This document shows, in pieces, positions 52,894 through 62,576 of a stretch of DNA of 64,000 nt. Where the stretch lies: positions 1-64,000 of the forward strand of contig JBNMOT010000005.1 in NCBI GenBank assembly GCA_051275515.1. Reading direction: 5' to 3'. A model generated the notes under the pieces. It searched no databases, was not told the origin of the DNA, and worked only from the letters and a program-made list of their open reading frames with translations. Position numbers and translations under genes: made by a program. The stretch is from Oleispira sp051275515 (GTDB lineage Bacteria > Pseudomonadota > Gammaproteobacteria > Pseudomonadales > Oceanobacteraceae). Numbering within the stretch: the stretch's first letter is position 1; each line of letters begins with the position of its first letter.

Positions 52894-53403
52894 GATAAAT
52901 CCTATAAATTAGCGATCAGTATATAATCATAATAATTATAAACTGATCTTTAGTCGCTGTCAGTCAAAGAGCGATCATTTGGTTATGGCGGTGATTGGAA
53001 TAAGAGTCGATGTTGCGTGGCAGAGCCCCTGCGTTGGTTAGACAACTTGCGAACAGTAGCAGGAGAATAAAATAATTCTTACCGTTGAAGATAATAAAGT
53101 CAATTGCATGGTTGTGGAGAAAATATGACACAACATGACGCTTGATTTATCTTTGCCACATCAGATAAAGAGTGTATTGAGGCTATAAAAACAGAAACGT
53201 TGAACGACGTGATGAATCGCTAGCGTTCAGTGACTTTAGAGTCTATAAACAGAACGATAGTCCTTACCTAATTGACTCTAGGTAACCTTTTAAAGCCTAT
53301 CAGCCATAGATATTATGATGGAATTATTTCAAACTGGCTCAGTATTCATGGCACGCCCACCGTGGTAACCTTAACGTAATTGAACGAAGAGCAGGACCAA
53401 AAT
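52894..53403. other. Intergenic gap upstream of the DUF2333 gene
   Basis: Contains the ppa promoter side and a possible gene remnant at 53125-53223. No other gene, repeat or hairpin that I can support. Confidence 0.5.
53125..53223 (+). pseudogene. Possible short gene remnant with an in-frame TGA
   Basis: GGAG and an ATG at 53125 open a frame broken by TGA after six codons; the same frame then runs on for 25 codons with protein-like composition (FATSDKECIEAIKTE) to a TAG at 53221. May be a decayed small gene or chance. Confidence 0.2.
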
Positions 53404-54453
53404 ATGCGCGATAAGCTTGGTGATTCAGTAGAAATAATGAAAGAGCGTATTGAAGATATGAATATGGGGAGTGGCTTGCGTAATACGATACTGGCCGTGA
53501 TCGTTATTTATTGCTTGATTGCACTCGTTCTTGGCTATTTATGGTCTTCTGAGCCAGAAAATTTCTCGGTTCAGCAGAACGCTAAAGTAGTGGCTGAAGA
53601 GTTTGGTATTGATCCTGTTATTGGTTTCACCACGTCCGTGACTCTAACGAAGGTTGCTAAAACACTGCTGGATAAATCGGGTGGTTATTTGAGTAATGAT
53701 ATTTTATTACCCGGGCTTTGGTTGGATAATATTCCAAACTGGGAGTACGGTGTTTTAGTACAAGTACGTGACCTTTCTCGTGCACTGCGTAAAGATTTTA
53801 GCCGTTCTCAGAGCCAATCAACACAAGATAAAGATTTAGAAATCGCTGAGCCGCAACTTCATTTCGATAATGACTCTTGGGCAGTGCCATCAACGGAAAG
53901 TGAATACCGACGAGGTATTAATGCCTTGTTAAATTACAGTCAGCGTTTGGCTAACCCTGCAGACGATAAATCACAATTTTATGCGCGCGCTGATAACTTA
54001 AGTCAGTGGTTGTTGGATGTTGAAACGCGTCTGGGTAGTTTATCTCAGCGTCTTAGTGCGTCAGTGGGTAAGCGTCGTCTAAACACAGATCTGGCCGGCG
54101 ATACGGCATCACGTCAATCAACAGCGAATGCTGATGATCAAGAAGTAAAAACACCATGGACTGAAATTGATGATGTATTCTTTGAGGCTCGCGGTGCCTC
54201 TTGGGCGCTGTTGCACATTATGAAAGCAATCGAAGTCGATTTTAGAGCCATTTTGGAAAAGAAAAACGCACTCGTGAGTTTGCGTCAAATTATTCGTGAA
54301 TTAGAAGGCACGCAAGAGTCAATGTGGTCGCCGATGATTTTAAATGGCAGTGGCTTTGGTTTATTCGCGAATCACTCGTTGGTGATGGCATCTTATATTT
54401 CTCGTGCCAATGCGGGTATTAGTGATCTTCGAGCGCTTCTTTCTCGAGGCTAG
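53404..54453 (+). CDS. DUF2333 family membrane protein
   Basis: A 349-residue protein with one TM helix (about 27-46) and a long soluble C-terminal part. It matches the DUF2333 family of gammaproteobacteria by its YCLIALVLGYLWSSEPE anchor and the MNGSGFG-like C-terminal segment (ILNGSGFGLFANHSLVMASY). AGGA lies 8 bases before the ATG at 53404; a TTG at 53380 in frame is less likely. Function unknown. A 224-base gap separates it from prmC. Confidence 0.78.
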   Translation: MRDKLGDSVEIMKERIEDMNMGSGLRNTILAVIVIYCLIALVLGYLWSSEPENFSVQQNAKVVAEEFGIDPVIGFTTSVTLTKVAKTLLDKSGGYLSNDILLPGLWLDNIPNWEYGVLVQVRDLSRALRKDFSRSQSQSTQDKDLEIAEPQLHFDNDSWAVPSTESEYRRGINALLNYSQRLANPADDKSQFYARADNLSQWLLDVETRLGSLSQRLSASVGKRRLNTDLAGDTASRQSTANADDQEVKTPWTEIDDVFFEARGASWALLHIMKAIEVDFRAILEKKNALVSLRQIIRELEGTQESMWSPMILNGSGFGLFANHSLVMASYISRANAGISDLRALLSRG

Positions 54454-54677
54454 CGTTTAGCATAGGGTAGTCTGTATACCTCAGGCTGCCTTACCTCTAA
54501 TCAATACCGCGACATCGAATACGTAAAAGTATTTACATGGCTCAAATATCCAATATTTTCTTAGCCAGTTGTCTTTAAAGTTTTAGCCTATCTCTTTGCC
54601 CTATTAAAACTCACATATCCGATGTTTACTAAAAGATCGGTTAACATCCTCTTTTTATTTTTTAGCGACGACTCAAC

Positions 54678-55529
54678 ATGCAACTTAGTATTGAACAGAC
54701 GATTCGACAATTCAGCCAGCTTCTTGCTGTGAATAGCGATACTGCAACGTTGGATGTTGAATTATTATTAGCGCACAGCTTGGGTAAAGATCGTACCTAT
54801 TTATTTACGTGGTCTGATCGACTGGTAACAGAAAAAGAAGCGCTTACTTTTAAAAAATTATTTTCTCGTCGTTTAGACGGCGAACCGATTGCTTATATTT
54901 TAGAACGACAAGCCTTTTGGGATTTGAACTTAAAAACAGCTGAGCATACGTTAATTCCTCGAGCAGATACTGAAACGTTAGTTGAGTGGGTATTAGCACT
55001 TGCAGATTCGTTACCTGCTAAAGCAAGGGTGATTGATTTAGGTACCGGCACTGGAGCGATTGCTCTCTCTTTAGCGCATGAGTTTTCACACTGGGATGTT
55101 CAGGGCGTTGATTTGGTTCCACAGGCGGTTGAACTGGCACAGTATAATGCAACACTGAATAATTTAGATCAGGTGCGCTTTTTTCAAAGCAGTTGGTTTG
55201 ATCGGGTGGAAGGGCGGTTTGATTTGATTGTGAGTAACCCACCTTACATCGATCCAGAGGATGAACACCTTTCTTTGGGTGATGTGCGTTTCGAACCCTT
55301 GTCGGCTTTAGTGGCCGATAATAAAGGTTTAGCCGATCTTGAATTGATTGCTGATCAAAGCAGGCATTATCTTTTAGAGGGGGGCTGGTTGTTAATGGAG
55401 CATGGTTATGACCAGCAGCAAGCCGTGCAACAACTGTTAAATAGATTGGGTTATCAGCAGGTTTCAACGCGCATCGATCTCGGTGGAAATCCTCGCATCA
55501 CGGGTGGACAGTATTATGAAGGACAGTGA
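54678..55529 (+). CDS. prmC: Peptide chain release factor N5-glutamine methyltransferase
   Basis: Methylates the GGQ glutamine of release factors 1 and 2. The 283-residue product has an N-terminal helical domain, the SAM site VIDLGTGTGAIALSLA near residue 117 and the catalytic NPPY at about residue 187. Length is normal (about 277). Unusually prfA and hemA are not next to it; DUF2333 lies upstream. It overlaps the following moeB-like gene by 14 bases. Confidence 0.95.
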   Translation: MQLSIEQTIRQFSQLLAVNSDTATLDVELLLAHSLGKDRTYLFTWSDRLVTEKEALTFKKLFSRRLDGEPIAYILERQAFWDLNLKTAEHTLIPRADTETLVEWVLALADSLPAKARVIDLGTGTGAIALSLAHEFSHWDVQGVDLVPQAVELAQYNATLNNLDQVRFFQSSWFDRVEGRFDLIVSNPPYIDPEDEHLSLGDVRFEPLSALVADNKGLADLELIADQSRHYLLEGGWLLMEHGYDQQQAVQQLLNRLGYQQVSTRIDLGGNPRITGGQYYEGQ

Positions 55530-56259
55530 TTTATTACGTTATAGCCGCCATATTTTTTTACCGGCAATGGATATAGATGGGCAACAAAAATTATTGGACA
55601 GTCATGTGTTAATTATTGGTTTGGGTGGTTTAGGCAGCCCTGTGTTGCAATATTTAGCCGCCAGTGGGGTTGGGCATTTGTATTTGGTCGACCATGATGT
55701 GGTTGAGCTGTCTAATGTGCAACGCCAAATTTGTCATGGTACGGCGGATGTCGGTAAGACCAAAATTAAATCGGCGCAAGAAGAAGTCATGCGAATCAAT
55801 TCGACGATTGCTGTCGAAGTCTTTGAACAGAAAGCCGATGCTAAGTTATTACAGCAGCTTTTACCGTCCATCGATTTGGTGGTGGACTGCAGTGATAACT
55901 TTGATATTCGATATTTAATTAATGATGCGTGTCTCGAGCATAATACCCCCTGGGTTTCGGGCGCCGCGGTTGGTTTGCAGGGGCAGGTGATTTGTTTCGA
56001 CCCGCGTTTACTTGATCAACCTTGTTATCGCTGTTTGTATCCAAAGGCCGGTGATGATCAGTTGAATTGTTCGTCCAGTGGTATCTTGGCGCCCGTCGTC
56101 GGCATCATTGGCACCTTACAAGCCCTAGAATCCATCAAGATAATTACTGATATAGGGAAGCCGATATTAGGACGGTTACAGACATTTGATGCGTTGGAGA
56201 GTCAGTGGCGTAGTTGGGGTTTGAACAAAGATTATGCTTGTCTGTCTTGTAACCCGTAA
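55516..56259 (+). CDS. moeB: HesA/MoeB/ThiF family adenylyltransferase
   Basis: E1-like enzyme of 247 residues that adenylates the C-terminus of a ubiquitin-like sulfur carrier (MoaD or ThiS). The ATP site GLGGLGSP lies near residue 35, the Arg/Asp motif and the two zinc Cys pairs (CYRC and CLSC) are present. The ATG at 55516 overlaps the prmC 3' end by 14 bases and fits the family N-terminus (RYSRHIFLP). prmC-moeB order is common in gammaproteobacteria; MoeB versus ThiF cannot be fixed without neighbours. Confidence 0.9.
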   Translation: MKDSDLLRYSRHIFLPAMDIDGQQKLLDSHVLIIGLGGLGSPVLQYLAASGVGHLYLVDHDVVELSNVQRQICHGTADVGKTKIKSAQEEVMRINSTIAVEVFEQKADAKLLQQLLPSIDLVVDCSDNFDIRYLINDACLEHNTPWVSGAAVGLQGQVICFDPRLLDQPCYRCLYPKAGDDQLNCSSSGILAPVVGIIGTLQALESIKIITDIGKPILGRLQTFDALESQWRSWGLNKDYACLSCNP

Positions 56260-56297
56260 TTTTTTGTAGGCTGTCAGTTGAGGCGTTCTGGTGTCTA

Positions 56298-56666
56298 TTA
56301 AGCGCTAAGAATAAATTCGTGCCATGAAATTAATGCTTCTTGGAAGTCTTCTAATCCACATTCGGCGTGAGATTCATCCTCGTAGAGGTTGGTATTTTCA
56401 GGCAGCTCGTCATCAATTTCTAAGCCTAAAGAAAGCGCAACCACTTCGACGTCTTCTTGATTCATTCGCAGTCGGTATTCAGAGCCTTCGATAAGGCGCT
56501 GTTGGACTCTTCGGCGTACTAATTGATCAACGATATCGACGAGTTCTTCAATGCGCTGCTGGTTTGCCCCAAGCTCATCGTTAAACCAAGAGCCAATCGC
56601 TTCATGGCCCATAGAAAACTCGGCAATGGGTTTATCGTATTCATTAAAGGTAAAATCGTAATCCAC
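56298..56666 (-). CDS. yacL: YacL family protein (UPF0231)
   Basis: A 122-residue acidic protein matching E. coli YacL (UPF0231): MDYDF at the start, FSMGHEAIGSWFNDE, YRLRMNQEDVEV and CGLEDFQEAL. Function not known. Convergent with the moeB-like gene, upstream of nothing else on its strand. Confidence 0.88.
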   Translation of the reverse strand: MDYDFTFNEYDKPIAEFSMGHEAIGSWFNDELGANQQRIEELVDIVDQLVRRRVQQRLIEGSEYRLRMNQEDVEVVALSLGLEIDDELPENTNLYEDESHAECGLEDFQEALISWHEFILSA

Positions 56667-56822
56667 AGAATTCTCAATTGTGGCGAGGAAGAGCGAACAT
56701 TCTACCTGAAAAGTTAGCCGATAGAACTATAAACAAAAGACTATAAACAAAAAAGTCGCACGTGAGATCGAATGATTCAACTGCAACTTTAATGTCAGAG
56801 CCAAAACAAGTTTTGGCTGGGC

Positions 56823-57407
56823 TTAGTCTTCACCAAATAACGAGCAATCAATTAAGTCACACAAGCAGTGAATCACTAATAAGTGAACTTCTTGAATACG
56901 CGCCGTTACATCAGAAGGTACGCGAATCTCAATATCGTTATCCGTTAATAATGCGGCTACGTTACCGCCATCTCTGCCGGTTAATGCAACAACCTGCATA
57001 CCACGGTCGTGCGCTGCTTTAATCGCCTCAATGACGTTTTTAGAGCCGCCACTGGTTGAAATAGCTAATAATACATCACCTTCATTACCCAGAGCGCGAA
57101 TTTGTTTAGAGAAAATCTCGTTATAACTGTAATCGTTCGCAATTGAGGTAATGGTCGAGGTATCAGTACTTAATGCAATTGCCGGAAGTGAAGGGCGTTC
57201 GCGTTCGAAGCGATTCAGCATTTCAGATGAAAAGTGCTGAGCATCGCCGGCTGAGCCACCATTACCACAGCTTAAAATTTTCCCACCGCTCACAAGGCTG
57301 GCAACCATCATACCCGCTGCATGTTCTATGTAAGGGGGTAAAAGTTCCGCTGCTAGGGTTTTTGTCTCAATACTGGCATTGAAATGCTGCAATAAACGAT
57401 CTTGCAC
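56823..57407 (-). CDS. diaA: SIS-domain protein DiaA (phosphoheptose-isomerase-like)
   Basis: A 194-residue SIS-domain protein. The GTG at 57407 has GGAG upstream and aligns with the E. coli DiaA start; the frame is open back to 57497 without support. Sequence carries CGNGGSAGDAQHFSSE, RPSLPAIALSTD, and VALTGRDGG. The GmhA/DiaA distinction is unclear by sequence, but the yraN-lpoA-rsmI context is that of DiaA, which helps DnaA start replication. Gene 3 of the yraN cluster. Confidence 0.85.
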   Translation of the reverse strand: MQDRLLQHFNASIETKTLAAELLPPYIEHAAGMMVASLVSGGKILSCGNGGSAGDAQHFSSEMLNRFERERPSLPAIALSTDTSTITSIANDYSYNEIFSKQIRALGNEGDVLLAISTSGGSKNVIEAIKAAHDRGMQVVALTGRDGGNVAALLTDNDIEIRVPSDVTARIQEVHLLVIHCLCDLIDCSLFGED

Positions 57408-57496
57408 GGATAACGCTCCAAAAGAGTGTGTTCTTAATAAGCTATCATCATACGAAAATCTAATGCCAGCGGAAAGAACTTTGAGAAGGTTTCTCA

Positions 57497-57868
57497 CTAA
57501 AAAGCATTTTTAACCCACATTATCTCATCTTGGCCCTCAATACCGACCACATCAAAGCGACAGGGTGGGGGTGTATTGCTAAAGTGTTGTAGCAAATAAT
57601 ATTCAGCGGCTCGTCGAAGTTTTTTTTGTTTGCCGCTAGTAATACTGGCGAGCGCGCCACCGAACTCTCGGTTTTCGCGATAACGCACTTCAATAAATAC
57701 CCAATAGTCTTGGTCTTGCATGATGAGGTCAATCTCTCCACTTTTGCAGAGAAAATTACGTTCTATAAGCATAAAACCTCTCGCGGTTAAATACTTTTCC
57801 GCTAAGCGTTCTTTCTCATCACCTTTTATACGTTTATCGGTTCTTTTATCTTGGTCACTAAACCTCAT
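57497..57868 (-). CDS. yraN: YraN family endonuclease-like protein (UPF0102)
   Basis: A 123-residue protein of the UPF0102 family with a Holliday-junction-resolvase-like fold: GDEKERLAEKYLTARGF, CKSGEIDLIMQD with the metal-binding acidic residues, and FIEVRYRE. The stop lies 89 bases before the diaA start. Length matches (about 120). The biological role is undefined. Confidence 0.9.
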   Translation of the reverse strand: MRFSDQDKRTDKRIKGDEKERLAEKYLTARGFMLIERNFLCKSGEIDLIMQDQDYWVFIEVRYRENREFGGALASITSGKQKKLRRAAEYYLLQHFSNTPPPCRFDVVGIEGQDEIMWVKNAF

Positions 57869-57898
57869 AGCTATCCTTGCGAGTGAAGGTTAATTAAA

Positions 57899-59677
57899 TT
57901 ATTTTTGATCCCCATACACAGTAACCGGACGGCCTCGTTTGAAGACTGCAAAGGGCATTTTACGATGTATTTTACCTTGGCCATCCATCGATAAATCACC
58001 GGTAACACCAAATATTTTACTGTGCGGTAATGCAGCCAACTGCTTCAGTCTTGGGTATAAGCGAAAGGCATCAACGCCCATTGCGTACAAACGAGCATAA
58101 CTGCCTTTTGCGCGTTGCTGGTTCTTTTCAACGTCGGTCTTAAGCTCAGAGCTTTCTAATAACCAGGGTAAATCGGTAAATTGAATACCGTTTAGATCAC
58201 TATCTTTTTTACGATTTTGTTGACCTGAAAAAATCTGTGACGTTGAAAAAATGGGTAAATCTCCGGCGAAGTTAAAATCAAACATGGGGCGAATTTGTCG
58301 GCCTTGCTTGGGCAGTGCGACTAAAAATACCCAGTCAGCATCTTGGCGGCGACGGGGTTCAAATTCAACAGTTTCACGCATCAAGCGACGAATGGTTTTA
58401 TAGCGCTGCTGGCTATCATCCACATTTAACAGCGCTTTAATCTCTGGATTGTAATCTTTCTTTTGCTTATAAAAACGTTGTTCAGCGACATCTCCGCCTA
58501 ACTCTAGCCAGCGTTGTTCAAAGGCTGCATAAATACGCTTACCCCAATCATTGTCTGGTGACAAAGCCAATACTCGGCGATACCCTAGCTGAAACGCGCG
58601 CTCAGCAATCAGGCGTGCCTCATCTTCAGCCGCCAACCCAAACTGATAAAAGTCCTCAGGTTGTTCTCCCATGGCTATTTGATCAGAGTAATTAAGTGCC
58701 AGTGTGGGTAGTGGAATATTTTCAAGCTTAGCCAACTGGTTTACTCGCTTTTTGTCCAATGGCCCAATCACCCATTCAGCTTCCAATGCGACAGCGTCAC
58801 CGTAAGCGAGTTCTAACTTACCGGAGGCTTCTGTATCAATAATACTGATGGTCGGTACGTCATATCCACGCTGTAAGGTGTGATAATAAGCCGCCATAAA
58901 ACCTTCTCGCACCGCTTTGCCACTGTTGGCTAGATTGCCTGTTAACGGTAACAGTAAAGCCACGTGTTTCGGTTGCTGTTGAGCCATTTCTGCTAGCAGT
59001 GAGAGTCCACCAGGCAGTTTGATAGCCGCCGGGTGTATGGGATGGGCCAAGCGCCAATCATTAACAGCCGAAATATGCCCAGAAAGTGTATAGCTTGTGT
59101 CTTTAGCAATGGCGGCTAATTGTAACCAATCGGAAAATTGAGTATTAGGAGCTGTTTCGGCCCATTTCAATAGGCTTTCTAAAGATATGTTGATGAGGTT
59201 TTGCCAGATGCTCTGATGATTTTCCTCTTTGATGTCACCGTCAAGAATGGGCGAAAGAAAATCTCGTTCCCGAGCAGCGGTAAGATGATTGCCACTGAGT
59301 TCATAAAACTGAGCTTTCAACAAGCCATAGCGAATTTGGTCTTTAGTGCTGCTATTGTTTAGTTGAGTACGATCAATGCGGTTTAATACTTGCTGAGATT
59401 GATCAATATGTTTACGCCCGATGGCGTATTGCAGCGCTAGTAAATTGTACTGCAGCGTTTCTGCTGGGGTAAGCGCTGAGAAGTTTAATTGTTGCAATAA
59501 TGGGTCAGCATTGCGAAACTCTCCCGCATCGACGACTCGCTGAGCTTCTTCAAGCAAGGTTGATGCTGGCACAGCGTTAACTGGGGCGTCTTCCGTTATT
59601 ATTTCGCGACTAGGCTTTTGAGCACAACCCACTAAGCTTACCAGTACTAAAGCGATCAACAATTTTTTAGAGTTCAT
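57899..59677 (-). CDS. lpoA: LpoA-like penicillin-binding protein activator lipoprotein
   Basis: Outer membrane lipoprotein that activates the PBP1A peptidoglycan synthase. The 592-residue product starts at the ATG at 59677, with a lipoprotein signal and lipobox LVGC (Cys18). An N-terminal TPR-like region (to about 230) is followed by a LppC/periplasmic-binding-like domain (HVALLLPLTGNLANSGKAVREGF in part: LLLPLTGNLANSGKAV). The start is chosen at the lipoprotein signal; 13 codons further up lack support. Divergent from rsmI. Confidence 0.92.
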   Translation of the reverse strand: MNSKKLLIALVLVSLVGCAQKPSREIITEDAPVNAVPASTLLEEAQRVVDAGEFRNADPLLQQLNFSALTPAETLQYNLLALQYAIGRKHIDQSQQVLNRIDRTQLNNSSTKDQIRYGLLKAQFYELSGNHLTAARERDFLSPILDGDIKEENHQSIWQNLINISLESLLKWAETAPNTQFSDWLQLAAIAKDTSYTLSGHISAVNDWRLAHPIHPAAIKLPGGLSLLAEMAQQQPKHVALLLPLTGNLANSGKAVREGFMAAYYHTLQRGYDVPTISIIDTEASGKLELAYGDAVALEAEWVIGPLDKKRVNQLAKLENIPLPTLALNYSDQIAMGEQPEDFYQFGLAAEDEARLIAERAFQLGYRRVLALSPDNDWGKRIYAAFEQRWLELGGDVAEQRFYKQKKDYNPEIKALLNVDDSQQRYKTIRRLMRETVEFEPRRRQDADWVFLVALPKQGRQIRPMFDFNFAGDLPIFSTSQIFSGQQNRKKDSDLNGIQFTDLPWLLESSELKTDVEKNQQRAKGSYARLYAMGVDAFRLYPRLKQLAALPHSKIFGVTGDLSMDGQGKIHRKMPFAVFKRGRPVTVYGDQK

Positions 59678-59684
59678 CCTCAAT

Positions 59685-60545
59685 ATGCATCCACAGTCTG
59701 AACAACAGACGGGCACTCTCTACGTAGTGGCCACGCCAATAGGAAATTTAAACGACATTACCGAACGTGCTAAAAACACGCTTGCAGAAGTCGATATGAT
59801 TGCCTGCGAGGATACCAGACACACGGGCAAATTACTGCATCATCTTGGTATTCAAAATAGACTTGTTGCGGTGCATGACCACAACGAGCGTGACAAAATT
59901 GATTGGATTGCTAGCTGCTTAGAAAAAGGCCAATCGATTGCGTTGGTCTCAGATGCGGGCACCCCATTAATTTCCGACCCCGGCTATCCATTGGTATCGG
60001 GTTTGCGTGAACGTGGTATGAACGTGCAGCCTGTTCCAGGTGTTAGCGCAATCATTACCGCATTAAGTGGCGCGGGTTTACCGACCGACCGTTTTACGTT
60101 TGAAGGGTTTCTTGCTCATAAAAGTGGCGCCAAACGTGAGCGTTTAGAGACCTTGGTGCAAGAGATCCGCACCATGGTATTTTATGAATCAAAACATCGA
60201 ATACTTGATACGCTAAAAGTCATGGCAGAAGTATTCGGTGCCGATCGAAAAGCCAGTGTCGCGCGTGAACTGACTAAAACCTTTGAAACGTATTATTCGG
60301 GCAGCCTTACAGAGATTACTGAAGAAATTAGCGCAGATCATCAGCAGCAAAAAGGTGAGTTTGTGGTGATGATTACCGGTAATCCAGATCCAGATCCAGC
60401 CAGTGCGGTAGACAGTGAAAAGCTGTTTAAGTTATTGCTTAAAGAACTACCCCCGAAAAAAGCCGCATCGGTTATCTCCGATTTGACCGGCGAGAATAAA
60501 AAAGCCTTGTATCAACGAGCGTTAGAAATTCAGGGCAAAATTTAA
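59685..60545 (+). CDS. rsmI: 16S rRNA (cytidine-1402-2'-O)-methyltransferase
   Basis: SAM-dependent tetrapyrrole-methylase-fold enzyme of 286 residues. Motifs VVATPIGNLNDIT, ACEDTRHTGKLL, VSDAGTPLISDPGYPLV and GVSAIITALSGAG are all present. Length matches E. coli RsmI. Its ATG is only 7 bases from the divergent lpoA start, so the promoters must lie inside the two coding regions. Confidence 0.95.
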   Translation: MHPQSEQQTGTLYVVATPIGNLNDITERAKNTLAEVDMIACEDTRHTGKLLHHLGIQNRLVAVHDHNERDKIDWIASCLEKGQSIALVSDAGTPLISDPGYPLVSGLRERGMNVQPVPGVSAIITALSGAGLPTDRFTFEGFLAHKSGAKRERLETLVQEIRTMVFYESKHRILDTLKVMAEVFGADRKASVARELTKTFETYYSGSLTEITEEISADHQQQKGEFVVMITGNPDPDPASAVDSEKLFKLLLKELPPKKAASVISDLTGENKKALYQRALEIQGKI

Positions 60546-60553
60546 ACTCGATC

Positions 60554-60575
60554 ACCACAGAACTCTGTCTGTGGT
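60554..60575. terminator. Hairpin between rsmI and the sterol-desaturase gene
   Basis: ACCACAG (60554-60560) and CTGTGGT (60569-60575) form a 7-bp stem between convergent genes. T-rich sequence begins some ten bases later, so termination is plausible. Confidence 0.5.
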
Positions 60576-60582
60576 ACCGTAC

Positions 60583-61419
60583 TTATTTTTTTATGTTGGC
60601 GTTGATAGTTAATGCCTGTTGTTCAATTTCTATTGGCGTAAGGCCCTCTTTTTTGGCCTTTAAATAACGCAAGTAAGCCGGGATATGAGTCTTTCCTAAA
60701 TATTTATCAAGGTAAGGCAAGAAGCCCGCATAGTTGCCTTTGAATTTAGCATGATGAAAGTCATGATAAACTGGCCCTTCATAGACTGGAAATAAATGAG
60801 CAGGGTTCCAAGGGATATCATAACCAATATGGCCATCAGCCGCTTCTATCTGACGCAGGATTACCCATAGCCAAATAACATAGATATGCGCCCCTATTAG
60901 CATTGGGCCGACTAACGTAAGCGTGGCGGTTAAGGTATATTCAACCCAGTGCATGTAATTACCATTCATGCCGCAAGTATTGCGAATACGGTGATGCACA
61001 CTGTGGATATTTTTGAGTAACCACTTATTCTCGTGCATGTACCTGTGCATCCAGTAATACAAAAAATCATCAAATAATATGAAGCAGAGCAGCTGAGCAA
61101 TAATGATGTACCACGCTGGCAGCGCTTCATTATGGACGCTGCTAAGCTTCAGTAACGGCCAGCTAGCAATCAGCAAGATCACTAAGATGGCATTATTAAT
61201 GACGAGGCGTGCGATGGACGGCAGTAAGAATTTTTTAAGTTCAAACGGCTTCTGCTGAATTTTATATTTACGCAACGATATCGGGTCTAACCAAGCAACC
61301 ACCGTCCATGGAATGGCGACGGTTAAAAATGCCGCCATACTGAACGCTAGGGTTGCCATCGGAAATTGCCAAAACCATGGGTCGTTGTAAAAGTCTTGCC
61401 AGTACGATAATAAATCCAT
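60583..61419 (-). CDS. Sterol desaturase / fatty acid hydroxylase family protein
   Basis: A 278-residue integral membrane diiron enzyme. His boxes are HRYMHENK, HSVHHRIRN and DFHHAKFKGNYAGF with at least three further His; four hydrophobic segments surround them. Such enzymes hydroxylate or desaturate lipids (PF04116). Located 65 bases after an MBL-fold gene on the same strand, both away from an AraC regulator; the set is probably a lipid-modification pathway. Substrate unknown. Confidence 0.85.
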   Translation of the reverse strand: MDLLSYWQDFYNDPWFWQFPMATLAFSMAAFLTVAIPWTVVAWLDPISLRKYKIQQKPFELKKFLLPSIARLVINNAILVILLIASWPLLKLSSVHNEALPAWYIIIAQLLCFILFDDFLYYWMHRYMHENKWLLKNIHSVHHRIRNTCGMNGNYMHWVEYTLTATLTLVGPMLIGAHIYVIWLWVILRQIEAADGHIGYDIPWNPAHLFPVYEGPVYHDFHHAKFKGNYAGFLPYLDKYLGKTHIPAYLRYLKAKKEGLTPIEIEQQALTINANIKK

Positions 61420-61484
61420 ATTCCACCTGTTCTTTTATATTGTGAAAATAATAATGCTGATGACTAAAAAACTATTTCAGTCGT

Positions 61485-62576
61485 TTATTTTTTGGTGATT
61501 AGCGTACCAAAGTTCAAATCCCCATAAGTCACGGTAGGCTTATAACCGGGAAATCCCCAATAACCTGTCAGTTCAGAAGAGTTTGCCATGTTAGGAAATT
61601 CGGTATAGTTCGGGTGATTACCTGCAATGGTTTTTTCTACCACCATAGAAATATATTGATCCAAGCCACCCTCTAAAGTATTACCATTTAAAATCACTTC
61701 CATACCGGTTTGCTTGGCGTATTTTTTCAGACCCGCAATACGAGAATGCTCAGGGGCATAGCAGTCTGGGCCGACACCATTTTCACTGGTCACTTTTAGA
61801 CCTTCAGGAGTATGGGCAACAAAAGAGTGATTACCCACAGTATGTCCAGGGGTTCTAATAAGGGCTAACCCCTCACCAATCATTACATCTCCCTTTAACT
61901 GAATAATGCGATTTTTAGGCACTCCTTTTAAACCATTGGGGCAATACCAATCAATTTGTGGCGCCATTAAATTGTGAGCGGATACCCATTCATCTTTCAT
62001 CACCAACAGTTTGGCATTGGGCAATAGCCCCGGCTGTTTATCATCCCCTAACCACTTGCGAATATCTTGAGTATGCAAATGGTCATAACTAATGTAATCA
62101 ATATCTTCAGGCTTAAGATTTAACTGTGTTAAACAATTTTCTACGCTATTAATTTCGGGTGCGATGAACTTTTTCAACCAGCCTTTAGCAGGTCCGGCTT
62201 TATCGGTGATTTTACGAAAATACGGTGTTTCGGCATTTGCAGCAGTATCTGATGGCGACAGCAAAAGCGTTTTTAAACCGTCTTCGGTTTCAACCTGAAC
62301 CACAAACAAACGGTTTAGAATATGAATGAACGGCATAGGAATGACGTTGCAGTTTAAAAAGGCGTATTTACTTGGGTAAGGCACACGGATTAATTCCATG
62401 CTGCGATAAAACGTCACTTGCGGCTTTGCCAGCATATCGTCACGAAAAGAGACCGCGGCTTTGCGCATTTCATCTAAGCGATAGTGCGCGGTATGGCAGG
62501 TACGTGCTTGATCAAAATGAGTAATCGGTTTGATGATGCTGTCTTCAATCGTGCCGTCTTTTAATACGCTAGTCAT
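61485..62576 (-). CDS. MBL-fold hydrolase-like protein, lipid-cluster
   Basis: A 363-residue protein with metallo-beta-lactamase-like features: YDHLHTQDIRKWLG in the place of HxHxDH (the third His is replaced by Gln-Asp context), TPGHTVGNHSF and a late NGNTLEGG. The degenerate first motif means metal binding is uncertain. AGGTG precedes the ATG at 62576; the frame is open back to 62714 without support. Upstream of the sterol-desaturase gene on the same strand, divergent from AraC. Confidence 0.72.
   Translation of the reverse strand: MTSVLKDGTIEDSIIKPITHFDQARTCHTAHYRLDEMRKAAVSFRDDMLAKPQVTFYRSMELIRVPYPSKYAFLNCNVIPMPFIHILNRLFVVQVETEDGLKTLLLSPSDTAANAETPYFRKITDKAGPAKGWLKKFIAPEINSVENCLTQLNLKPEDIDYISYDHLHTQDIRKWLGDDKQPGLLPNAKLLVMKDEWVSAHNLMAPQIDWYCPNGLKGVPKNRIIQLKGDVMIGEGLALIRTPGHTVGNHSFVAHTPEGLKVTSENGVGPDCYAPEHSRIAGLKKYAKQTGMEVILNGNTLEGGLDQYISMVVEKTIAGNHPNYTEFPNMANSSELTGYWGFPGYKPTVTYGDLNFGTLITKK

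Noticed and set aside
53143..53145. TGA read as selenocysteine
   Set aside because: No SECIS-like hairpin was seen immediately after it and no selenoprotein family matches.
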